Assembly: GCA_964461335.1 (NCBI GenBank)
Contig: CAYWTY010000043.1
Coordinates: 1-13,816 of the forward strand
Source of the DNA: JAKJBL01 sp964461335
GTDB lineage: Bacteria > Bacillota > Clostridia > Christensenellales > CAG-138
Reading direction: 5' to 3'
Length of the DNA: 13,816 nucleotides
Shown: positions 7,240-13,816 of the stretch, piece by piece
Layout: each line of letters opens with the position of its first letter
Position numbering within the stretch: the stretch's first letter is position 1
Translations under genes and position numbers: made by a program
Notes under the pieces: model-generated
What the model was told of the DNA's origin: nothing
Databases searched by the model: none
The model's input: only the letters and a program-made list of their open reading frames with translations

Positions 7240-8214
7240 ATGTATATGAGGAAACGGTGTGTTCCGTGCCTGCTTGCACTTGTACTTCTATTAGGAACAT
7301 GCGGCTGTTCACTAATTAAAGATGTATTTAGCCCGATAAAAGACGAAATTGAACAACCGGAAACCGCTGCTAATGCAGGTTATAGAAATACTGTACTATA
7401 CTTTCAGACAGATGACGGCTTCATGGTACCTGTAATGAAACTTCTCCCATGGGAAGAAGGAATAGGGCGCGCTGCACTAAACCAGCTTATTGATTCTGCA
7501 GAAAACAGAAGTTCTATTGCACCTATGGGGTTAAAAAATGCAGTACCCCAAGGCATTAGCTTTGTTCTTTCTATCTCTGATGATGCTGTTGCAACTTTGA
7601 ATGTCTCAGGTTTTGAAGAACTCCAAACTGCAGAAGCTGAACGCGCATTTGTATGTGCTGTTGTTAATACGCTTACTGAATTTCCAACAATAGACCGTGT
7701 TAAGCTTCTTTTTGAGGGGAAAGCCAGAAAGCGATTGTCGCATGGCACAAATGTCGGCAATACCATGCGCTCATTCCCATTAAATATGGAGCCACTCCCC
7801 GTAGATTCCCAAAATGGCGATAATAACCAGCTAACTCTATACTTCCCTAACTACTCGGCAAGCCTTTACATACCTGTAACCCGGACAATCGCATGTAAAC
7901 CTAACTTCTCAATTGCTATGGAAGAGCTTGTTAAAGGGCCGGCTGACGAAGCGCTTCTAAGTTGCTTCCCTGAAGGAACAAAAGTGATCTTTGCATCTAT
8001 TCTTGATGATGCTGCTGTTGTAAACTTCTCAACAGAGTTTTTACAGCTTGCTGCTTCCCCTGACTTGGAGCAATCTGCCTTGGATACAGTATTGCTTACA
8101 GCAAAGAATTTTGGCATCCTTTCAGCGCTTAACATCCAAGTCGATGGCAAAGACTATCAGCCAGCTGTAAATGAAGCAATAAGCATACCTGTATATGCAA
8201 ACGAATTCCGTTAA
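7240..8214 (+). CDS. gerM: GerM-like sporulation lipoprotein with two GerMN domains
   Basis: The protein has 324 residues. GGGGGG (7228-7233) is six bases before the ATG. A basic N-terminus and hydrophobic core end in a Cys-rich lipobox-like sequence (LLGTCGCS), with Cys23 the most likely lipid site. Two copies of a similar domain follow, about residues 50-170 (starting NTVLYFQTDDG) and 197-320 (starting LTLYFPNYSASLY). Each has the GerMN pattern of an LYF strand, an ALNQL or AMEEL helix, a strand with VATLNVSG or AAVVNFS, and a helix before VKLLFEG or LNIQVDG. Two domains match Bacillus subtilis GerM, which is needed for correct localisation of the SpoIIIA-SpoIIQ channel between mother cell and forespore. 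The role here is inferred from that architecture. It lies 70 bases after the small GIY-YIG-like gene and ends before a clear terminator. Confidence 0.87.
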   Translation: MYMRKRCVPCLLALVLLLGTCGCSLIKDVFSPIKDEIEQPETAANAGYRNTVLYFQTDDGFMVPVMKLLPWEEGIGRAALNQLIDSAENRSSIAPMGLKNAVPQGISFVLSISDDAVATLNVSGFEELQTAEAERAFVCAVVNTLTEFPTIDRVKLLFEGKARKRLSHGTNVGNTMRSFPLNMEPLPVDSQNGDNNQLTLYFPNYSASLYIPVTRTIACKPNFSIAMEELVKGPADEALLSCFPEGTKVIFASILDDAAVVNFSTEFLQLAASPDLEQSALDTVLLTAKNFGILSALNIQVDGKDYQPAVNEAISIPVYANEFR

Positions 8215-8236
8215 CCGAATGTTTTTAAAAACAACG

Positions 8237-8279
8237 ATGGAAGGAAAACTGAGCTGGCTTTCCTTCCATTCTTTGTTGT
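8237..8279 (+). terminator. Intrinsic terminator, probably bidirectional
   Basis: Perfect 11-bp arms ATGGAAGGAAA (8237-8247) and TTTCCTTCCAT (8259-8269) enclose an 11-base loop, 22 bases after the gerM stop. The + strand continues with TCTTTGTTGT. On the minus strand the hairpin is followed by CGTTGTTTTTA, so it could also stop transcripts coming from the spore-protein gene. The rest of 8280-8465 shows nothing I can support. Confidence 0.78.
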
Positions 8280-8465
8280 AGAGCTCGGATGATTAACCTG
8301 CATTATTTGCTGCCCGATTTGGCTATTAAGCAATCTTAAGGCTAATTCCTCCCATATATTCTGAAGTTAAAACCTAAAACCAGTATGTTTAAATATGCAT
8401 GGCAAAAGGTAGTGTTCGGTATATATTCGAGAAAATCCCCGAAGCTCTTTGAATTATTGGGCTAG

Positions 8466-8696
8466 TTACTTAGGCATATTCTGAATGGAATACGCAACCA
8501 TGCGTTTTACCATTTCACCACCAATTGCACCTGCTTCGCGGGTTGTCATATCGCCGTTATAGCCCTGCTTAAGGTTCACATTGAGCGATGAGGCAACTTC
8601 AGTTTTAAACTGCTCTAATGCAGCTTTTGCCTGGTTATGGGATGCAGCACTCCCTGATTGGTTATCGCTCGGACTTCCTTGGTTGTAGTTCGCCAT
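8466..8696 (-). CDS. Alpha/beta-type small acid-soluble spore protein
   Basis: These proteins coat and protect DNA in the dormant spore and are degraded at germination to supply amino acids. The 76-residue sequence has the family layout: an Asn/Ser/Gln-rich head, then NQAKAALEQFKTEVA, containing a likely Gpr protease site at Thr32-Glu33-Val34-Ala35, a short variable part, and the conserved GGEMVKRM block (59-66) followed by a C-terminal helix. The ribosome binding site is strong (AAAGGAG, six bases before ATG). A forespore sigma-G promoter is expected for this family, but I found no convincing match upstream. It is downstream of recG on the same strand, 242 bases away. Identification is secure; which paralogue it is cannot be told. 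Confidence 0.95.
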   Translation of the reverse strand: MANYNQGSPSDNQSGSAASHNQAKAALEQFKTEVASSLNVNLKQGYNGDMTTREAGAIGGEMVKRMVAYSIQNMPK

Positions 8697-8724
8697 ATAT
8701 TTCTCCTTTCTGTTTTATTTCATC

Positions 8725-8763
8725 GACGGCTGCCTAATCAAAGCGTAGGCAACAACCGCCGTC
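8725..8763. repeat. Two-part inverted repeat in the spore-protein leader
   Basis: GACGGC (8725-8730) pairs with GCCGTC (8758-8763), and directly inside it TGCCT (8731-8735) pairs with AGGCA (8747-8751). This gives an 11-bp stem with a six-base bulge and an 11-base loop. It lies 16 bases upstream of the spore protein's ribosome binding site and would be part of the mRNA leader if transcription starts further right. Confidence 0.45.
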
Positions 8764-8875
8764 CATGTCGTAATAATCATCTTGTTTGTTTAGTTTTAAT
8801 CACCGCCTTCAAATTTCTATGTTGTTAATTTGCCCCGATGTATGGATTCTATGACTGGAATTTATTGCACTCATC

Positions 8876-8909
8876 TTTACATGTAAACTGTATTTTTTGC
8901 AACGCAAAA
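8876..8909. repeat. Two short palindromes downstream of recG
   Basis: TTTACATGTAAA (8876-8887) is a perfect 12-base palindrome, and TTTTGC-AAC-GCAAAA (8895-8909) is a six-bp hairpin. Both lie between the recG stop and the spore-protein gene. Neither is GC-rich, and no T run follows on the minus strand, so neither is a good recG terminator. They may be operator-like sites or chance. Confidence 0.3.
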
Positions 8910-8938
8910 CACACTATTGCTGATATAGAGTTTTCGTT

Positions 8939-10942
8939 TTAGTTATTTGCAGTTCCAGAATCTTGAAATTTATTTATGCGTGCGTAGAGATGTTGTATTT
9001 CTTCAAGTTTAGAGAAGCTTTGGAGTTCATCAGCAGCTGTTTTTGCCTCGATGAGCACATCCATATTTGCAAAACAAGCAGCACTTAACTCATTTAAACC
9101 ATGTTGGCGTGTCCCCAAAAACTCGCCGGGGCCTCTTAATTCAAGGTCGCGCTGTGCAATCTCAAACCCGTTGTTTGTTTTTGCCATTATCAATAAGCGC
9201 ACATTTGGCGGTTCGCCTTCTTTTCCGCAAACCAAAAAACAAAATGATTGTACTATGCCGCGGCCGACCCTACCGCGCAGTTGATGCAGTTGGGCAAGCC
9301 CAAATCTCTCGGCATTTTCCACTACCATTATCGTTGCGCTTTGCACATCAATGCCTACTTCTATAACAGTTGTTGAAATGAGTAGATCTATTTCACCCTG
9401 CCTGAACGAGGCTGCAATTTTATCCTTTTCCTTGGCTCCCATGCTGCCGTGTAATAATCCAATGCTAAAACCTGGCAGCCAGTCTCTTAGCTCATTAAAA
9501 ACTTCAGATACGCTTTTAGCATTAAGCATATCTGAGTATTCAATTAGTGGGCAGACCACATAAGCTTGCATGCCTTTTAACAGTTGCTGTTGAATGAACC
9601 CATACATCGCAGCTCTTTTTTCATTAGAGACTAAATGCGTTTTTATTGGTAGGCGCCCTGGGGGCAATTCATCCAAAATACTAAGTTCAAGGTCACCATA
9701 GAGCAACATGGAAAGCGTGCGGGGGATTGGGGTTGCACTCATTATAAGCACATCAGGTGCTGCATTGCTTTTATTTGCGATTTCTGCACGCTGACGGACA
9801 CCAAATCGATGTTGCTCATCTGTAATAACCAACCCAAGGTTGGAAAACTCTAACCCTGGTTGTATAAGCGCATGAGTTCCTATAATAACATTAACCTGCC
9901 CTGACTGTATAAGTGCATATACAGCCTCACGTTCGCTTTTCTTCATACTACCGCTTAACAAACAAACACCCGGCCCCAAAAACCTTTTTATTAAATCAAA
10001 ATGCTGTTTTGCGAGTATCTCTGTTGGCGCCATAAAAGCAGCCTGATATCCGGAACAAGCTGCAGCCTTTAAGGCATACAAAGCAAGTACAGTCTTGCCT
10101 GAACCGACATCCCCCTGAATAAGTCGGTTCATTGGTCTTGAAGCCTTTAAGTCGGCCTCAATTTCTTTAAGAACACGCCGCTGCGCCTTTGTAAGGGTAA
10201 AGGGCAGCATTTTTTCAAAAATTTCTATGGATTCGACTACCTTAAAGGTAAGACCTTTTTGGCTAAGCCTTTGTTCCTTTAAAGAATCTACTGCCAAAAA
10301 ATAAATGAGTAAATCTTCAAACGAAAGGCGTTTCTTCGCAGCTTCAAGCGCAGCAAAAGATTGCGGCAAATGAAGAGAATACACCGCCTGCTTTAAACCC
10401 AAAAGCTTATATTTTTCAACTATGAATTCAGGCAGGCTCTCTCCCAACTTAGGAAGATATTCGTGTAAGGCGCGCTTTATTGCGATGCGTATACAGCCTT
10501 GTGTAAGCCCCTTAGTAAGCGGGTAAAGCGGAAGTATGCCGGGAAGCTCATGGCATACAGCAGGGTTGATGAGGCGCCTCGCATTATTATTATCAACTTG
10601 GCCGCAGAAAATATACTCAAAGCCCTTTTGGACTTGCATCTTTCTATATGGTTGATTATACCAGATTATCTGAAGCTGCCCTGTTCCATCCTCAGCAGAT
10701 ATAATTACCATCTGAAAATTTCGCGAAATAAATACTTGCTTTGGATCGTTAGTAATACGAAGGCGCAAGGCTGAACGCGCCCCGCAAGTGAGTGAATTCA
10801 CCATGCTTAGCTTAGAATAATCAAGATAATCGCGAGGCATAAAGTGCAAAAGTTCGAGAACAGTGCTAATGCCAAGCCGCTTAAAAGCCTTGGCGCGTTG
10901 TTCGCCTATTCCCTTTATGCAAGTAATTGAACTTTGGATCAA
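8939..10942 (-). CDS. recG: ATP-dependent DNA helicase RecG
   Basis: RecG is a monomeric double-strand DNA translocase that remodels stalled replication forks and branch-migrates Holliday junctions. The 667 residues contain a wedge/OB domain (about 1-150, including CIKGIGEQRAKAF), helicase motif I GDVGSGKT at 277-284, motif II DEQH at 375-378, motif III SATPIPRT at 402-409, motifs IV-V (LLHGSM at 496-501, STTVIEVGID at 523-532), motif VI QLRGRVGR at 554-561, and the RecG-specific GPGEFLGTRQHG at 604-615. The start is TTG at 10942: GGAGG sits four bases upstream, a stop codon in the same frame lies five codons before, and the conserved N-terminus begins there, so no other start fits. It follows fakA but is separated from it by a strong terminator; see the leader entries. 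Confidence 0.96.
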   Translation of the reverse strand: MIQSSITCIKGIGEQRAKAFKRLGISTVLELLHFMPRDYLDYSKLSMVNSLTCGARSALRLRITNDPKQVFISRNFQMVIISAEDGTGQLQIIWYNQPYRKMQVQKGFEYIFCGQVDNNNARRLINPAVCHELPGILPLYPLTKGLTQGCIRIAIKRALHEYLPKLGESLPEFIVEKYKLLGLKQAVYSLHLPQSFAALEAAKKRLSFEDLLIYFLAVDSLKEQRLSQKGLTFKVVESIEIFEKMLPFTLTKAQRRVLKEIEADLKASRPMNRLIQGDVGSGKTVLALYALKAAACSGYQAAFMAPTEILAKQHFDLIKRFLGPGVCLLSGSMKKSEREAVYALIQSGQVNVIIGTHALIQPGLEFSNLGLVITDEQHRFGVRQRAEIANKSNAAPDVLIMSATPIPRTLSMLLYGDLELSILDELPPGRLPIKTHLVSNEKRAAMYGFIQQQLLKGMQAYVVCPLIEYSDMLNAKSVSEVFNELRDWLPGFSIGLLHGSMGAKEKDKIAASFRQGEIDLLISTTVIEVGIDVQSATIMVVENAERFGLAQLHQLRGRVGRGIVQSFCFLVCGKEGEPPNVRLLIMAKTNNGFEIAQRDLELRGPGEFLGTRQHGLNELSAACFANMDVLIEAKTAADELQSFSKLEEIQHLYARINKFQDSGTANN

Positions 10943-10950
10943 AGGACCTC

Positions 10951-10968
10951 CAGCCTATAAAAAGGCTG
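10951..10968 (-). promoter_or_regulatory. recG: Possible antiterminator hairpin touching the recG ribosome binding site
   Basis: On the minus strand CAGCCT (10968-10963) and AGGCTG (10956-10951) are exact complements around the loop TTTTAT. The first arm is the 3' arm of the adjacent terminator stem plus one base, so the two hairpins exclude each other. The last base of the second arm is the first G of the recG GGAGG site (10951-10947). Two competing folds could therefore affect both termination and translation. Confidence 0.4.
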
Positions 10969-11002
10969 CCCGCTAATTGCATATATGCGTTAGCGAACAG
11001 CC
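10957..11002 (-). terminator. Intrinsic terminator between fakA and recG
   Basis: On the minus strand GGCTGTTCGCTAA (11002-10990) pairs with TTAGCGGGCAGCC (10976-10964) as a continuous 13-bp stem with two G-U pairs around a 13-base loop that itself contains GCATATATGC. TTTTTAT follows at once (10963-10957). This is a textbook terminator shape, located 18 bases after the fakA stop and ending only about six bases before the recG ribosome binding site. Confidence 0.83.
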
Positions 11003-11019
11003 GTGAAGTAAAATATAGT

Positions 11020-11049
11020 ATTATTCCACAGAAAAATAGTAATAGTAAA
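11020..11049 (-). promoter_or_regulatory. Weak candidate promoter for recG inside the end of fakA
   Basis: On the minus strand TTTACT (11049-11044) and AATAAT (11025-11020) are 18 bases apart. A start near 11013 would place the whole terminator hairpin in the recG leader. Both boxes are imperfect, and the AT-rich sequence makes chance matches likely. Confidence 0.22.
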
Positions 11050-12655
11050 TCGGTTGTCCGCCATTCTCAATAATAAATTCAGCCTCCGGGTACTCAGGCT
11101 CTAGCACATCTGCAATTTCTTTTGCTGTGGCTTCCTGCATATTTTCGCCATAGAATATGGTGACAATACAGTCCACCTGCCCGCTCTTTTCAAGCATTAG
11201 TCGCAAGAGCTTAACTGAAACATCCTGTACACTTTCAGCAACAGCAACAATATCGCCATTCATTAGGCCAATCATGTCGTCTTTGCGAATACTTGTGCCA
11301 TTAAACGACGTGTCGCGGATTGCGTAAGTTACTGCCCCTGAAATCACCTTTTCGATTGCCTCAGACATCCTCTTTTTGTTTTCCTCAAGTCCAAAGTCAG
11401 GGTGAAACGCCATTGCAGCTGCTATTCCCTGAGGTATGCTCTTAGTAGGTACAACAATAACATTGCACTCAGAAAGCTCAGCAGCCTGCTGTGCTGCAAG
11501 TATAATATTTGTGTTGTTAGGCAAAACAAACACATTTCGCGCGTTTACTTTGAATATAGTTTTCTTGATGTCATCTATGCTTGGGTTCATGGTTTGCCCG
11601 CCTTGAACAAGCGCATCTACTGCGAGGTCTGAGAATACGTTGCTAACCCCATCCCCAGCTGCAACAGCAACCATTGCAAATTCGCGCTCATTGTTCTTGC
11701 GTTTACGTTGAATCTCCCTGTTTTGTTCGCGCATATTTTCGATTTTAATGTTATCGATTTCCCCTAAGCGCAAGGCATACTGAAGTGCTTTCCCAGGCGA
11801 GTTTGTATGCACATGCACCTTAACCATGCCTGAATCATAGGCAGCAACAACGGAATCGCCAAGGTTCATAAGCTTTTCCTGGAACTTTTCGAGATTATCT
11901 TCTGAAAAACCCTCAGATAAGTGGTTTACAAAGAATTCTGTGCAATAGGTATAGCGAATCTCTTCTAAGTCTTCAAGAGTAAGGACATCTTCAACTACTG
12001 CGGGTAATAGTGCCTCCCCTTCATAATCGCCTAATTCTTCACCGTCAAGCACCATCTTAAACCCGCGGTAAATTGCAAGTAGCCCTTTCCCGCCAGAATC
12101 AATAACACCTGCTTCTTTAAGAACCGGGAGTAGCTCAGGCGTAAGCTGAAGCGCCTTTTCGCCTTCTTCCATTACAACGTCAACCAGGTTATAGATATTT
12201 GCCCCTCGTTCTGCAGATAGCAAAGCTGCTTCTGAAATCATACGCGATACTGTCAGCATTGTGCCTTCTTTTGGCTTCATAACAGCCTTGTATGCAGCCT
12301 CAGTTCCCATTGACAGCGCATTTGCAAACAATTGCGCATCCATTTCATCAGCATCTTTTAGCGCACGGGCAAACCCTCTAAATAGTTGAGAAAGTATAAC
12401 GCCTGAATTTCCACGGGCTCCTTTTAGAGAACCTAGACTTAGAGCATCCGCCACACATGTAATTGTTGCGCAGTTGGCATTTTTAATCTCTTTTATTGCG
12501 CTTTGCATTGTCATTGTCATGTTGGTTCCTGTATCGCCATCAGGTACAGGAAACACATTTAGAGAATCAATGAGCGATTTTTCACGCTCAAGTAGTGCAG
12601 CGCCTGTTACAAGCATATCCTTGAACAGAGCGCCGTTGATTTTCATATCATCCAA
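11021..12655 (-). CDS. fakA: Fatty acid kinase subunit A (DhaL-DegV-like, YloV family)
   Basis: FakA is the ATP-binding subunit that phosphorylates fatty acids carried by FakB (DegV) proteins, giving acyl-phosphate for phospholipid synthesis. I place the start at TTG 12655, giving 544 residues: GGAGG (12667-12663) lies seven bases upstream and the family-like N-terminus (KINGALFKDML) begins just after. An ATG at 12709 would add a non-conserved Cys-rich leader and has no such site. The N-terminal DhaL domain has the nucleotide/metal motif PVPDGDTGTNM (36-46), GARGNSGVILSQ (79-90), KPKEGTMLTV (127-136) and DSGGKGL (186-192). A middle domain contains KVHVHTNSPGKAL (279-291). The C-terminal DegV-like domain covers about 325-544. 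No FakB gene is in the window. It follows the Asp23-family gene, as in Bacillus yloU-yloV. Confidence 0.94.
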   Translation of the reverse strand: MDDMKINGALFKDMLVTGAALLEREKSLIDSLNVFPVPDGDTGTNMTMTMQSAIKEIKNANCATITCVADALSLGSLKGARGNSGVILSQLFRGFARALKDADEMDAQLFANALSMGTEAAYKAVMKPKEGTMLTVSRMISEAALLSAERGANIYNLVDVVMEEGEKALQLTPELLPVLKEAGVIDSGGKGLLAIYRGFKMVLDGEELGDYEGEALLPAVVEDVLTLEDLEEIRYTYCTEFFVNHLSEGFSEDNLEKFQEKLMNLGDSVVAAYDSGMVKVHVHTNSPGKALQYALRLGEIDNIKIENMREQNREIQRKRKNNEREFAMVAVAAGDGVSNVFSDLAVDALVQGGQTMNPSIDDIKKTIFKVNARNVFVLPNNTNIILAAQQAAELSECNVIVVPTKSIPQGIAAAMAFHPDFGLEENKKRMSEAIEKVISGAVTYAIRDTSFNGTSIRKDDMIGLMNGDIVAVAESVQDVSVKLLRLMLEKSGQVDCIVTIFYGENMQEATAKEIADVLEPEYPEAEFIIENGGQPIYYYYFSVE

Positions 12656-12691
12656 TACTATTCCTCCAAGTTCAGCGCGCTTTTTACAGCA

Positions 12692-12720
12692 GATGCATGG
12701 CACCTGCATATGGGTGCATC
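12692..12720. repeat. Imperfect inverted repeat between the Asp23-family gene and fakA
   Basis: GATGCA (12692-12697) and TGCATC (12715-12720) are complementary, and an overlapping alternative pairs GCACC (12700-12704) with GGTGC (12713-12717). It would form a modest stem-loop upstream of the fakA ribosome binding site. No T run follows, so termination is not suggested. Confidence 0.35.
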
Positions 12721-12734
12721 AGCATCCAGGAAAG

Positions 12735-13088
12735 CTACACGCGGATACTTTCAACAAAAATATTTACATTGCGTACAGACAAACCAGTCAAATCATGCAC
12801 ACGATAGCGCACATTATCACGGGCATTCTGTGCTACAGCAGGAAGAGACACACCATATTCCAACGTTACATAAAGGTCGATATCCACTTCGCCACTACCT
12901 GTTGATGTGACTTTTATGCCGCGCTTTAAATTGTCCTTTTTAATAAATTCAATGAATGCATCAGAAGCTTTTTTTGTGCTCATGCCAACAATTCCGTAGT
13001 TTTCACCGGCTGCGTAACCCGCAATGCTTGCGACAAGATCTTCGCTCATAATAATCTTGCCCATTTCATTCTTGATTTCAACAGACAT
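12735..13088 (-). CDS. yloU: Asp23/Gls24-family envelope stress-related protein (YloU-like)
   Basis: This 117-residue protein belongs to the Asp23/Gls24 family (YloU in Bacillus), small proteins often linked to cell-envelope stress or membrane-proximal scaffolds, with no known enzyme activity. Visible family features are the opening NEMGKIIMSEDLVASIAGYAA, the VGMSTKK segment (34-40), GIKVTSTGSGEVDIDLYVTL (57-76) with alternating beta-strand residues, and the C-terminal DLTGLSVRNVNIFVESIRV-like end. There is no signal peptide or membrane segment. A strong AAGGAGG lies eight to nine bases before the ATG. It is the first gene of a unit with fakA, 79 bases downstream. This pairing is conserved in Firmicutes, and the molecular reason is unclear. 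Confidence 0.92.
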   Translation of the reverse strand: MSVEIKNEMGKIIMSEDLVASIAGYAAGENYGIVGMSTKKASDAFIEFIKKDNLKRGIKVTSTGSGEVDIDLYVTLEYGVSLPAVAQNARDNVRYRVHDLTGLSVRNVNIFVESIRV

Positions 13089-13237
13089 ATTTTAACCCTC
13101 CTTTCCAGAAATCATATGCTTTAGGCTAAATCAATAGCCCATAAGTGTATCTATTTTACCGCAAAACAGGCATTCTAGCAACTATGCAATTTGAATGCCG
13201 TAAAAGAGAACTGTTAAGATTCTCTTGGAATAGAACC
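13089..13237 (-). promoter_or_regulatory. Structured 5' leader of the Asp23-fakA unit
   Basis: If transcription starts near 13237, the leader is about 150 bases long and contains three hairpins in order on the minus strand: AAGAGAA/TTCTCTT (13226-13220 with 13210-13204), GGCATTC/GAATGCC (13199-13193 with 13175-13169), and GGCTA/TAGCC (13139-13135 with 13128-13124). The first is followed by TTTA and could be a weak attenuator. I do not recognise a known riboswitch class. Confidence 0.4.
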
Positions 13238-13243
13238 AGCTAT

Positions 13244-13273
13244 ATTATACTCTTAATGCTAATATGTAAGCAA
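13244..13273 (-). promoter_or_regulatory. Sigma-A promoter for the Asp23-fakA unit
   Basis: On the minus strand TTGCTT (13273-13268) and a consensus TATAAT (13249-13244) are separated by 18 bases. It lies between the acetyltransferase stop (13353) and the Asp23-family start (13088), with transcription expected from about 13237. Confidence 0.6.
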
Positions 13274-13352
13274 AGGAATTGATTGCTATAAGTGCGCAAT
13301 TCATCTTTAAGAGAAAAGTCAGTACAAATAAGGCTTTTGCTTTAGGCGAGGG

Positions 13353-13816
13353 CTATACTTGCAACCTGTAAATGCGCACAGTCATTTTCGTTCCATTGCG
13401 TTCAAACCCATTTTCGTCTGATGAGATAAAAGAAAACCCGAAGTTTTTTAAAATCTTTTCGCTGGCTATATTGTTCGCAACAACATCTGCATAGAGGGTT
13501 GCAGACGGATAGGTTGTCTTCATATAGTTTAGGAGCCACTTCATTGATTGGGAGGCGATGCCTTTATTCCAAAACTTCTTCTTAAAATGATAAAAGACGC
13601 CGTATTCCTTATTATATTTATTGATACATGGGCAGCCGACAACACCTGCTACTTCGCGCTTGTGCCTGACCACAAAGACGTCATAATGTATCAGGCAGCA
13701 GATTCTTTGCATAATTTGGCTTAAAGAAGAGGGTTCAGGGATGTTGGTATAATAGATTACATCTTCATCTCCCCAAAGGGTTATTAAATCTTCTGCATGG
13801 TTTTCTGTAAGAGGTT
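13353..13816 (-). CDS. GNAT-family N-acetyltransferase (RimJ/RimL-like), partial
   Basis: The frame stays open to the right edge of the window, so the N-terminus is missing; 153 residues are visible. The first visible residues (LTENHAEDLITLWGDEDVI) look like the start region of RimJ/RimL-type acetyltransferases, which move an acetyl group from acetyl-CoA to an amine on a protein or small molecule. The middle part gives beta strands (FVVRHKREVAGVVGCPCINK), then KKKFWNKGIASQSMKWLLNYM, which holds a divergent form of the acetyl-CoA pyrophosphate loop (usual pattern R/Q-x-x-G-x-G/A) as WNKGIAS. The next segment ends in NNIASEKILKNFGF, the typical late helix of GNAT proteins. An internal ATG at 13712 is not the start, because family sequence continues upstream of it. 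Substrate cannot be predicted. Confidence 0.85.
   Translation of the reverse strand, partial: PLTENHAEDLITLWGDEDVIYYTNIPEPSSLSQIMQRICCLIHYDVFVVRHKREVAGVVGCPCINKYNKEYGVFYHFKKKFWNKGIASQSMKWLLNYMKTTYPSATLYADVVANNIASEKILKNFGFSFISSDENGFERNGTKMTVRIYRLQV

Noticed and set aside
8697..8938. A sigma-G promoter for the spore-protein gene
   Set aside because: Near matches such as TGCGTT with CATGTAA (17 bases apart) and TGATTA with GATTATT (18 bases apart) each miss key bases, so none is better than chance.
12656..12709. An 18-residue Cys-rich N-terminal extension of FakA
   Set aside because: It has no suitable ribosome binding site and no resemblance to family N-termini as I know them; GGAGG is spaced for the TTG at 12655.
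13276..13302. Inverted repeat GAATTG...CAATTC as a terminator for the acetyltransferase
   Set aside because: The arms are only six bases, AT-rich and widely spaced, with no T run after them on the minus strand.
1..13816. Mobile elements, CRISPR arrays, tRNA or rRNA genes, toxin-antitoxin or phage-defence modules
   Set aside because: No transposase, integrase, repeat-spacer pattern, cloverleaf or defence-type gene pair is visible on either strand.

Overview
The window looks like ordinary chromosome from a spore-forming member of the Firmicutes, most likely a Clostridia lineage of low to moderate GC. The main evidence is an alpha/beta-type small acid-soluble spore protein gene, a two-domain GerM-like lipoprotein gene, strong AGGAGG-type ribosome binding sites, sigma-A promoters, several lipobox proteins, and the Firmicutes gene order Asp23/YloU - FakA/YloV - RecG. 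I see no transposon, phage, tRNA, rRNA or CRISPR array. Species cannot be assigned from the sequence.

Left part (1-1785, + strand): a GC-rich 24-base palindrome, an unrecognised small membrane protein, and AsnA (ammonia-dependent asparagine synthetase). These converge with a minus-strand block (5570 down to 1798). In transcription order that block is an uncharacterised membrane-anchored beta-propeller-like protein, RadA (recombination/repair), and a transglutaminase-like lipoprotein. The three genes are spaced by 7 and 31 bases and look like one operon driven by a promoter near 5609-5638.

Middle part (5810-8214, + strand): a near-consensus sigma-A promoter drives a PrsA/parvulin-like foldase lipoprotein and a tightly coupled 100-residue GIY-YIG-like protein. 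A GerM-like sporulation lipoprotein follows and may have its own sporulation promoter. A hairpin that can terminate from both sides separates this block from the minus-strand genes to its right.

Right part (8466-13816, - strand): in transcription order, a GNAT acetyltransferase cut by the window edge, then an Asp23-family protein, FakA (fatty acid kinase ATP-binding subunit), RecG helicase and the spore protein. The Asp23-FakA unit has a promoter and a leader of about 150 bases with three hairpins. Between fakA and recG sits a strong intrinsic terminator. Its 3' arm can instead pair with bases touching the recG ribosome binding site, so recG may be controlled by attenuation.

The genes fall into housekeeping themes: DNA repair (RadA, RecG), envelope biogenesis and sporulation (PrsA-like, GerM, spore protein), phospholipid synthesis from exogenous fatty acids (FakA), and asparagine synthesis. 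I did not find a clear new multi-gene system. The best leads are the recG leader, the RadA-linked propeller protein, and the small GIY-YIG-like protein beside PrsA and GerM.
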